Source: Candidatus Gastranaerophilales bacterium (GTDB taxonomy: Bacteria; Cyanobacteriota; Vampirovibrionia; Gastranaerophilales; JAQUYY01). From it: 14,197 bases of DNA. The DNA lies in the NCBI GenBank assembly GCA_028691575.1, contig JAQUYY010000022.1, positions 1 through 14,197 of the forward strand, read 5' to 3'. This document shows, in pieces, positions 7,307 to 13,208 of this stretch. Both the position numbers and the translations under genes were made by a program. Numbering within the stretch: the stretch's first letter is position 1; each line of letters begins with the position of its first letter. The notes beneath the pieces were generated by a model. That model was not told the origin of the DNA, searched no databases, and worked only from the letters and a program-made list of their open reading frames with translations.

Positions 7307-8887
7307 ATGAAAACAGCAGTGAAATCATCTGCGTTTAGAATATTGCTACCGGGGCTTTTGCCCTTGCCGACCTACAAGCTGACCACACAGGCGGACGCTG
7401 CAAGTACTACCGAGGTCGTAAAACTTGATGACGCAACTGGTGTGTCTGGTGGGATGGTAGCAGAATTTCACTCAGGCAATAATCAGGGTGTAAAGCGACT
7501 TGGAAAATCTCTATCAACAAAAGACTTAACCATTGACGCCAGTCCTGTTGCAGCCGCAGACGGCGACAGCGTAAAAATAGCAGACAACCCCTGTTTTTTT
7601 CTTGATGATACAGGAGCTTCTGCAACAAAAGTAATTGATGCAACACACGCAGAAGCAGTAGATTATTTTAAAGGCGCAATGATAGAGGGCGTCGCAACTA
7701 CAAATAATAACAACTCATATGATATTACAGCTTCCGCTGCTGGCGAACTATCTGCAGCATTAACAGGCAATACAGCTGTGGGTGATGTATATCTGCCTTA
7801 TGTCTGCGAAGAAGGTTCGCTCTCAGTTGATATAGAACCACAGGCAATTGATCGAGGAAATTATGGTGGACTAATCGGAGCGATAGGAAAATATGCCGCA
7901 GCAATATATGACTCGAAAGGTAGTGTTGACATGAGTGTGAAAAAACTACCCGTGCGAGCTCTCAGTGGTGTCACTGCTCGAATGTGCCCATTCGGCTGGG
8001 TGTTCGGATCGGGTCTTAGAATAAGAAGAGGAAAAGGCAGTGATATAACAGGAGCTGCAAGCACAACATCGAAATTGGATATAACCGATGGGGAGGGGGC
8101 AAATTTCTCAGCAGGCGATATAATCGCAGTGGCAGGAGAGGTCACACAAATTGAACAAGTAGTGACTTCTGGAACACCTGATGAATTACATGTTCTACCT
8201 GCCTTGTCGGCAATACCGGCCGCAGCCGTTGATGTGGTGGCTGGATTAAATTTTGCCCCAGTCCTGGACGGGGAAGGATACTTGGTTGGATTATCTGCTT
8301 TCACAGGCGATTTTGAGGAGACAATCGCCATTGGACGGTGTGGTTTGAAATCCGTATCTGGTGAACGTGGAAAAATAGTTACAGCACAGGGCGATTTTAT
8401 CGGCGGGTACGCCTTTCTCCGCCCGACCACACGAGCATATAAAGTCAAATATTTCGATAGCGGATTAATAATATCTCATTCTACTCGTGTTAGAATTGAT
8501 GGAACATATTTCAATGAGCTGCAATCTTTCGCTTTCAACCCCAATATTAATCTGGGAAAAAATTACGGACTGAACTGTCCTGATGGTATTGCAGACATAA
8601 ATCTCACAGATTCCGCTGGCGCACTGCAGTTGACACTGCAACTCAACGCTACCTCGTATACGACTCTGAAAGCTCTCCGAGAGAGCAAAAAAGTTGTCAA
8701 TGTCACGCTTCAAATTGGAGACTGCGACACAAACGGCGGAATGGCAATTTGTATGCACAGTGCCCAATTGTCAGCTCTGCCTGAATTTCCAGACTCAGAA
8801 GGTGTACATCAATTATCACTTACTTTTTCCCCTGTCATCGACAGTTCATATCTTGACTGTCCTGCATGGGGAATTGCGATATTTTAA
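7307..8887 (+). CDS. Major tail (tube) protein with extra small beta modules
   Basis: At 526 residues this is long for a tail tube subunit, which is more often 150-300. The core appears split. The N-terminal segment 1-30 is followed by two putative small beta modules (about 31-93 and 100-165). The tube core is then seen around 168-245, with CEEGSLSVDIEPQAIDRGNY (167-186). Another module with the same opening (AASTT) lies at about 250-312, and the C-terminal half (325-526) has many strands, including GTYFNELQSFAFNPNINLGK (399-418). The modules share a pattern of a turn ending in G(D/G), a strand, and a closing D-L-x-(V/I) strand. Position before the chaperone pair and tape measure, and a GAGGTG site at 7295-7300, support the tube role. 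The added modules may project from the tail surface. An alternative is a tube fused to a tail-decoration domain. Confidence 0.75.
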   Translation: MKTAVKSSAFRILLPGLLPLPTYKLTTQADAASTTEVVKLDDATGVSGGMVAEFHSGNNQGVKRLGKSLSTKDLTIDASPVAAADGDSVKIADNPCFFLDDTGASATKVIDATHAEAVDYFKGAMIEGVATTNNNNSYDITASAAGELSAALTGNTAVGDVYLPYVCEEGSLSVDIEPQAIDRGNYGGLIGAIGKYAAAIYDSKGSVDMSVKKLPVRALSGVTARMCPFGWVFGSGLRIRRGKGSDITGAASTTSKLDITDGEGANFSAGDIIAVAGEVTQIEQVVTSGTPDELHVLPALSAIPAAAVDVVAGLNFAPVLDGEGYLVGLSAFTGDFEETIAIGRCGLKSVSGERGKIVTAQGDFIGGYAFLRPTTRAYKVKYFDSGLIISHSTRVRIDGTYFNELQSFAFNPNINLGKNYGLNCPDGIADINLTDSAGALQLTLQLNATSYTTLKALRESKKVVNVTLQIGDCDTNGGMAICMHSAQLSALPEFPDSEGVHQLSLTFSPVIDSSYLDCPAWGIAIF

Positions 8888-8892
8888 AAAAA

Positions 8893-8899
8893 GAGGTGA
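8893..8899 (+). promoter_or_regulatory. Ribosome binding site that sets the chaperone start at 8904
   Basis: GAGGTGA is followed 4 bases later by the ATG at 8904. This places the start after the end of the tail tube gene and rejects the longer in-frame reading from 8694, whose extra 70 codons would overlap the tube gene. Confidence 0.75.
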
Positions 8900-8903
8900 G
8901 TTC

Positions 8904-9398
8904 ATGGCATTCGGATTTACAGCTCCACCAGTAGAAAATCAGGGCGATATACAATATATATGGCTGGAAGACAGCGCGGTTGATAGAGAAAAAACTGACC
9001 CAAAAGAATGGATGAAAACCGGTGATGTCATATTAAAATCGGGTGCAGAACCGTCTCCGATTGTCTGCAGAGAACTTGATTATACTGAATTGGCACTAAT
9101 CGAAGATGCGACTCATAATCCAGAAATTAATAACCCTCTCAATATTACGTTTATTTGGCTCATCAGATTGAGCCTAAAACATCTAAATGGTGTGTCACTT
9201 TCTTTTGAGCGTGTATACGGTCATCATGTTGTGACAGAAGCCTGGATTAACCACCTTGCAAAAATAAAAACCGATTGCGTGATTGATGGAAAAAAAATCA
9301 CAATTAACATGATCGCATGGCTAGGTGGTGTGTTGTACACCCGCTTTTTTCGTCCCAGCCGAGCTCAGGCTGCGACTGGAGATAGCAAACTTGAATGA
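8904..9398 (+). CDS. Tail assembly chaperone, short (G-like) form
   Basis: The 164-residue protein lies between tail tube and tape measure genes and resembles the short tail assembly chaperone (lambda gpG type) that binds the tape measure before tube assembly. A conserved-looking segment CRELDYTELALIEDATHNP (55-73) matches the usual pattern of an acidic helix of the form L-x-x-x-E-x-x-x-I-E. Later helices (80-145) end in MIAWLGGVLYTRFF. After a run of six T bases (9345-9350, coding F148-F149), the zero frame adds only 15 residues, RPSRAQAATGDSKLE, before TGA. The frame that is +1 or -2 relative to it is open from 9325 to 9717, so a minority of ribosomes could make a long form of about 270 residues. 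Recognition depends on position and layout. Confidence 0.75.
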   Translation: MAFGFTAPPVENQGDIQYIWLEDSAVDREKTDPKEWMKTGDVILKSGAEPSPIVCRELDYTELALIEDATHNPEINNPLNITFIWLIRLSLKHLNGVSLSFERVYGHHVVTEAWINHLAKIKTDCVIDGKKITINMIAWLGGVLYTRFFRPSRAQAATGDSKLE

Positions 9399-9717
9399 CG
9401 CTGTTGAAAAACATATCAAATGCACGAATAAATATCATTGCTATAACCCTGAATTCGGCACTATTTCTTCTTACGAAAGACCGACAGAACATTTCAAGAT
9501 AGCACGATTCAGGTGGGAGGGTGAATGTCCTTCTGCTCAAGAGCCCTTTACAGTGTTCTCACCGCTTGGGCCGCTGCATATAACGACATTTTTACGCAGC
9601 ATCAAAAATAAAAAACTAACTGCGTTTTGGGCGGCGTTGTCTATATATCAAGAGCAGCTCGATAATCTGAACGAGCATTGGAGCATTAAGCACGCAAAAA
9701 CGAGAGAGAAAAAATGA
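9325..9717 (+). CDS. Downstream frame of the tail chaperone pair (G-T-like extension)
   Basis: This frame is closed by TAG at 9322-9324 and open to TGA at 9715-9717. It contains no ATG codon; the nominal first codon is a GTG without a ribosome binding site. The protein-like part begins about FVPAELRLRLEIANLNDAVE (from 9349) and contains helices plus a cysteine/aromatic-rich middle (CTNKYHCYNPEF). It is most simply read as the extension added by frameshifting at 9345-9351, giving roughly 270 residues in total (270 if +1, 271 if -2). In lambda-like systems the extension contacts the tail tube protein while the G part contacts the tape measure. A TTG at 9391 with GGAGA 8 bases before it is an alternative independent start. 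The stop overlaps the next gene as ATGA. Confidence 0.7.
   Translation: MVCCTPAFFVPAELRLRLEIANLNDAVEKHIKCTNKYHCYNPEFGTISSYERPTEHFKIARFRWEGECPSAQEPFTVFSPLGPLHITTFLRSIKNKKLTAFWAALSIYQEQLDNLNEHWSIKHAKTREKK
9345..9351 (+). promoter_or_regulatory. Candidate programmed frameshift site TTTTTTC
   Basis: In the zero frame the codons are TTT TTT CGT. A +1 slip of the phenylalanine tRNA from UUU to UUC, or a -2 slip on the T run, would enter the 9325-9717 frame; a -1 slip would meet TAG at 9383-9385. The known tail chaperone frameshifts are mostly -1 (lambda) and -2 (Mu). An SD-like AGGTGG lies at 9323-9328 and a hairpin starts 4 bases after the site. One overcalled T in the sequence would look the same. 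Confidence 0.6.
9356..9372 (+). other. Hairpin just after the frameshift site
   Basis: CAGCC (9356-9360) pairs perfectly with GGCTG (9368-9372) around the 7-base loop GAGCTCA. The spacer from the end of TTTTTTC is 4 bases, near the distance used by stimulatory structures of other recoding sites. The stem is short, so its effect, if any, would be modest. Confidence 0.5.
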
Positions 9718-10013
9718 CGGAACAAGAATTAAAGGAAAAAATCAGCGCTCTTGAAATACAGCTCAGAAATGAGCTTGCGGAGGTAAAATTACATGTCGCA
9801 AAAGTTGAAACATGTCTGGGATTTTTTGAAGAAGATACTTCAGAAACTAAGGCGGAAACTACTGGAATACATCAGACTTGTGAGAAACGGTTAGAAAAAT
9901 GTAATGAACGATTCGGAAAGATAGAAAATAGTCTGACAAAATATGCAGTCATGCTTGGGATAATCGTTGCACTGCTGGTAAAGGGCCTGGACTGGGTGAT
10001 GGGAAAAATATGA
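9714..10013 (+). CDS. Coiled-coil protein with C-terminal membrane segment
   Basis: The 99-residue protein begins with a coiled coil (about 1-35, KEKISALEIQLRNELAEVKL), has an acidic linker (39-48) and a second helix (51-75). It ends in one hydrophobic segment, YAVMLGIIVALLVKGLDWVM (77-96), long enough to span a membrane. This layout resembles the XhlA/holin-associated and similar small phage membrane proteins, in which a coiled coil is followed by one membrane helix. It is joined by ATGA overlaps to both neighbours, so it is probably translated with the tail genes. Its place between tail chaperones and tape measure is unusual for a lysis gene. It could instead be a virion or tail-assembly membrane protein. 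No homologue is claimed. Confidence 0.75.
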   Translation: MTEQELKEKISALEIQLRNELAEVKLHVAKVETCLGFFEEDTSETKAETTGIHQTCEKRLEKCNERFGKIENSLTKYAVMLGIIVALLVKGLDWVMGKI

Positions 10014-10582
10014 CACGAACGGCAATAATAGAGCATTCTGGATTACGAGAGTTAAAAAAAGAATTGGATTATCTCAAAAAGAACATGGAAGCAATATCAA
10101 AATATGAGGTCATTATCACGGGTGGGCATCGGAAGAAATTATTCAGAAAAGAAAAAACAATAAATGGTAATTATATAATTCGCGCCTTACGAAAAAAAGG
10201 GAAAGATTACATGAACAATGCAGGCTCTATTATGAGTCAGGCCGCAAAGTCATTATCATCTTCTCTAGCAATATATGTGACTCCTAAGAAGATGAACAAA
10301 GAAAATTGGAGCGAAATAAGAGAATTACTCAGACGGCATGGCAGAGTATATCTTCGTTGTCTGCAGTCACACTGGATGAGGCATGGGACTGGCTGGAACA
10401 ATGCTCCTGCTTGGGAAAAACGAAAAGCACAATTACAAGCTAATGTCTTATTGCCACTCATGGGCATGGCTGCAATATCTGGAAATCTGCCTGGTATTTT
10501 TTCTGGCAGAACAGTCATGAATATGCGAGTGAAATTACAAAACGCAATATTCAGAAAATCTTCTATGAGGAAGGCAGCATAA
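10010..10582 (+). CDS. Basic protein of unknown function before the tape measure
   Basis: This 190-residue protein is strongly basic, with helices at 10-32 (SGLRELKKELDYLKKN, then MEAISKYE), basic stretches (GGHRKKLFRKEK, 39-50), and a tryptophan-containing middle (HWMRHGTGWNNAPAWEKRKA, 121-140). The C-terminal part, GNLPGIFSGRTVMNMRVKLQ (158-177), faintly recalls the end of phage virion morphogenesis proteins (Mu gpG-like), but the resemblance is too weak to assign. No membrane segment is convincing, although 144-158 is hydrophobic. It starts in an ATGA overlap with the previous gene and ends one base into the tape measure start (TAATG). It may be a minor tail or tail-completion protein, judged from position only. 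Confidence 0.7.
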   Translation: MTRTAIIEHSGLRELKKELDYLKKNMEAISKYEVIITGGHRKKLFRKEKTINGNYIIRALRKKGKDYMNNAGSIMSQAAKSLSSSLAIYVTPKKMNKENWSEIRELLRRHGRVYLRCLQSHWMRHGTGWNNAPAWEKRKAQLQANVLLPLMGMAAISGNLPGIFSGRTVMNMRVKLQNAIFRKSSMRKAA

Positions 10583-12531
10583 TGTCCGAGACACAAGAAG
10601 TAATTTCTCGTCTGCGAGTTGAGGGCTGGGATGGCGGCGCAAGAGCTGTACAGCAATACACAAATGCTGTAAATAATACAGCGGCTGCGGGAAATAATCT
10701 CAATCAGAATCTCAATCAAACACAATCTTCTTTCCGTTCGCTGCTTTCTGGGCTGTCAGATATCACTATTGTCATGCGGGGTGCTTTTCAGGTCTTTTCT
10801 CAAGCAATGCAAAAAATAACAGAATATCAAGAAGCAGAAGACACGCTTACGTTGTCAGCGGAAAAATACGGCATATCAGCGACTCAGATGATGAACCTTG
10901 TGACTGAGGCGACTAGCGGACAGGTTGACTCATATGAGCAGTTAGGACAGGCGAGCAATATACTTCTCGAAAGAGTTAACATATCACAAAAAGAATATAC
11001 TGACTTACTCGGATTGATTACTACTCGCAGTCAACAAATGGGTGTAACGGTAGAACAAAGTCTCAATCAAATTGGAACTTCAATCGCAAATGGTTCTTTC
11101 ATGCGTGGCATGGTACAGGTTGGTTTTGTAACAGCAGGGCTGAAAGAAGAATTTGAAGCGGCATCAACAGATACAGAACGATTCCGAATATTGATGTCAG
11201 ATCTAAGGGACACCGTTGGCGGTGATGGCGGTGAGATGTCAATTGCCGATCAATTTAAGGAGCTGAATACAGAAATTAATAATGTTGCCGCACAAGGACT
11301 TGTAGCGCTTGTATTAGGTGCAACACAGGGGACGGAAGGTATTTCTGGAATGACTTCTTCAGTCCGAGACATGAGGGATGAAATCACAATGTCGATGTCT
11401 GGTCTTGGAACATTTTTGCATTATTTGAAGGAAATATGGAGATGGACACCAGGTGGACTATTACAACGTGGCCTGGGGGCATTAAGGAATTACGCATATA
11501 GCGAAGAACCCGGGACAGGTGAGCGAGGCGTTTTCTCAGACCAAACACGACAACAAGCTGAAGAAGTAATGAATGCACAACAAAGATACTACACTCAACA
11601 ATCATCTGTATTTACAGGTGCACAAGGCACAAGACAGGCGGTCAGTGGTGGCGGAAGAGGCAGAGCTGCAGACGTGATGGAATTCACGGAAGAAGAACTA
11701 ATGCAGCAAGAAATCGACATGGCTGCAGAAATCACACGAATTAAGCAGTATCAAATTGAACAAGAACAAATACACATTGATCAGTTACGCACCGAAGCGG
11801 GTATATATCAAGAAATAAAAAGTCAACAACGGCAACAATTAGAAATGCAACGGCAACAATTAGAAGGGAAAGCACGAACGGTTAGCAGTCAGGTTGCAGG
11901 AGAACAGCAAGGAAGGGAAAATCAATTACAACAATTAGGGCTCTCGGAAGGAATGGTGGAAACATTCTACGGCGAAGGCGCCTATAAGCAGGTACTAACT
12001 GGAAACAAAGAAATAACTGCATCTTTTTACGCCCTCGGTGGTGCCGTAACATCGTTCAAGGAGAGCGCATCTAGCGCCTGGTCATCGATTACGACTGGGC
12101 TGGGTGATTATATTGTTGCTCTAATAGACGGCGAAGAGGGGCAACGTCAGAGTCTCCAGAAGATGCTCAGAAATACTTTCATGACGATTGGAAAAGAATC
12201 ACTAATTCGGGCGTTGTTCGAGGGCGGCATGGCTATCGCCAGCCTGGCGATGTGGGATTTAAAAGGGGCAGCTTCGCACGGTGCCGCCGCAGGTGTTTTT
12301 TCAGGTGTAGCAGCCCTAACACTGGGTATCGGCGCATCCATTCCAAAAGGAGCGACACAATCAGCCGCTTCAGAAACGGCAGTTGCCGCACCGACGAAAA
12401 GGGCTTCTTCGGTAGCAGGCCCGCAGTCAATTAATTATTATGTCAATTTCGCCGGTGGAATATATCCGAACCAGAGAGACTTGAAAAAATTAATATATAA
12501 TATCGCAAAAGAACAAGGTGCAAACGCATGA
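10582..12531 (+). CDS. Tail tape measure protein
   Basis: The 649-residue protein has the marks of a tape measure: the largest gene of the window, helical throughout, after the chaperone pair and before tail-tip genes. Residues 30-50 are asparagine/glutamine-rich. Residues 51-300 are amphipathic helix with FRSLLSGLSDITIVMRGAFQ (51-70) of the usual type. Residues 375-450 are a glutamine-rich coiled coil with RQQLEMQRQQLEG (417-429). Residues 540-587 are hydrophobic and include MWDLKGAASHGAAAGVFSGV (557-576), a stretch typical of the C-terminal membrane-interacting region. The end INYYVNFAGGIY also fits the family. No lytic or peptidase domain is evident. GAGGAAGG precedes the start. If the usual relation of about 0.15 nm per residue holds, the tail would be near 100 nm. 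Confidence 0.88.
   Translation: MSETQEVISRLRVEGWDGGARAVQQYTNAVNNTAAAGNNLNQNLNQTQSSFRSLLSGLSDITIVMRGAFQVFSQAMQKITEYQEAEDTLTLSAEKYGISATQMMNLVTEATSGQVDSYEQLGQASNILLERVNISQKEYTDLLGLITTRSQQMGVTVEQSLNQIGTSIANGSFMRGMVQVGFVTAGLKEEFEAASTDTERFRILMSDLRDTVGGDGGEMSIADQFKELNTEINNVAAQGLVALVLGATQGTEGISGMTSSVRDMRDEITMSMSGLGTFLHYLKEIWRWTPGGLLQRGLGALRNYAYSEEPGTGERGVFSDQTRQQAEEVMNAQQRYYTQQSSVFTGAQGTRQAVSGGGRGRAADVMEFTEEELMQQEIDMAAEITRIKQYQIEQEQIHIDQLRTEAGIYQEIKSQQRQQLEMQRQQLEGKARTVSSQVAGEQQGRENQLQQLGLSEGMVETFYGEGAYKQVLTGNKEITASFYALGGAVTSFKESASSAWSSITTGLGDYIVALIDGEEGQRQSLQKMLRNTFMTIGKESLIRALFEGGMAIASLAMWDLKGAASHGAAAGVFSGVAALTLGIGASIPKGATQSAASETAVAAPTKRASSVAGPQSINYYVNFAGGIYPNQRDLKKLIYNIAKEQGANA
11827..11868 (+). 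repeat. 21-base tandem repeat within the tape measure gene
   Basis: Two units share the 18 bases CAACGGCAACAATTAGAA (11827-11844 and 11848-11865), with a 3-base spacer that differs (ATG, GGG). They encode the glutamine-rich heptads around residue 417-429. Repeats in this region can alter tape length by whole heptads. Confidence 0.8.
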
Positions 12532-13208
12532 CAATGAAATTACCAGTATTTTTGCTACCTATTACAATTGATTCAGGCAACGATGGCTTTCATTGTAATT
12601 CGACACATGTCGCTATTACACAAGCAACTTATGATTCGCTTGTGGAATTAGTAGCAGAAATAGAAACAAAATTACAAGCAGCTCTGGATAATACTTTTCA
12701 TTGTCATGTTTCTGATACAGGCTATGTATATTTCTATCACAGCGACGGCACGGTCACGCTCGCAGAAGATGGTGACACACTTCTTGACTTGCTCGGTTTT
12801 GTGACGCTCGGAACAGCCGCCACGGTGACGGCAGAAAACAGATGTGCTTATGTCTATTATTCACCAGAACCAGAGCAGGTTAATAGCACTGGATGGATAC
12901 CTGGGAAATGGATTCATCAGGCACACAACGGCAGGAATTTCGCCATTAAATCACATTCCACAATCTCATATAACAAGACGATATATATCTACGCTATACC
13001 ACAGACCTCACTTGATGAGTTCCTGTCCTTTTGGGTTAATTACTCAGACGGCATGAGATATTACGAACAGCGCTCAGATGTCGGCACTGCCGATTATGAC
13101 TTTGCGCTGATGCTGAAACCAGATGCCCCCGTCTATGAGAAACAAGACCCAGCGGCCGCAAATCATTATATTCTCACAATAGAATTAGTGAAGGTTACGG
13201 AACCATGA
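12528..13208 (+). CDS. Probable distal tail protein
   Basis: This 226-residue protein directly follows the tape measure, the usual place for the distal tail protein that caps the tube and anchors the tip. Residues 28-98 form a module with a helix (YDSLVELVAEIETKLQAALD), strands (FHCHVSDTGYVYFYHSDGT) and an ending LLDLLGF. This is a common pattern in phage tail components and recurs in the next gene. Residues 110-226 are beta-rich, with GWIPGKWIH (122-130) and YYEQRSDVGTADYDFALM (178-195). The start overlaps the tape measure stop as ATGA. A second in-frame ATG at 12534 could also be used. The family is not named with certainty; baseplate hub or tail-associated protein are alternatives. Confidence 0.72.
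   Translation: MTMKLPVFLLPITIDSGNDGFHCNSTHVAITQATYDSLVELVAEIETKLQAALDNTFHCHVSDTGYVYFYHSDGTVTLAEDGDTLLDLLGFVTLGTAATVTAENRCAYVYYSPEPEQVNSTGWIPGKWIHQAHNGRNFAIKSHSTISYNKTIYIYAIPQTSLDEFLSFWVNYSDGMRYYEQRSDVGTADYDFALMLKPDAPVYEKQDPAAANHYILTIELVKVTEP

Noticed and set aside
7861..8448. Antisense reading frame of 195 codons opposite the tail tube gene
   Set aside because: It overlaps a well-supported gene completely, has no fitting ribosome binding site or neighbours on the - strand, and its composition is that of a mirrored coding sequence.
8694..8903. Extended N-terminus for the chaperone gene
   Set aside because: It would lie within the tail tube gene in another frame; GAGGTGA before 8904 identifies the proper start.
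9345..9385. A lambda-type -1 frameshift at the T run
   Set aside because: The -1 frame meets TAG at 9383-9385 after about a dozen codons, so it cannot reach the long downstream frame.
10237..10725. Antisense reading frame of 162 codons
   Set aside because: It crosses the boundary of two + strand genes that are linked by TAATG and shows no independent signals.
12844..13056. Short + strand frame inside the distal tail gene
   Set aside because: It is an out-of-frame shadow without a ribosome binding site; the same applies to 13356-13556 inside the last gene.
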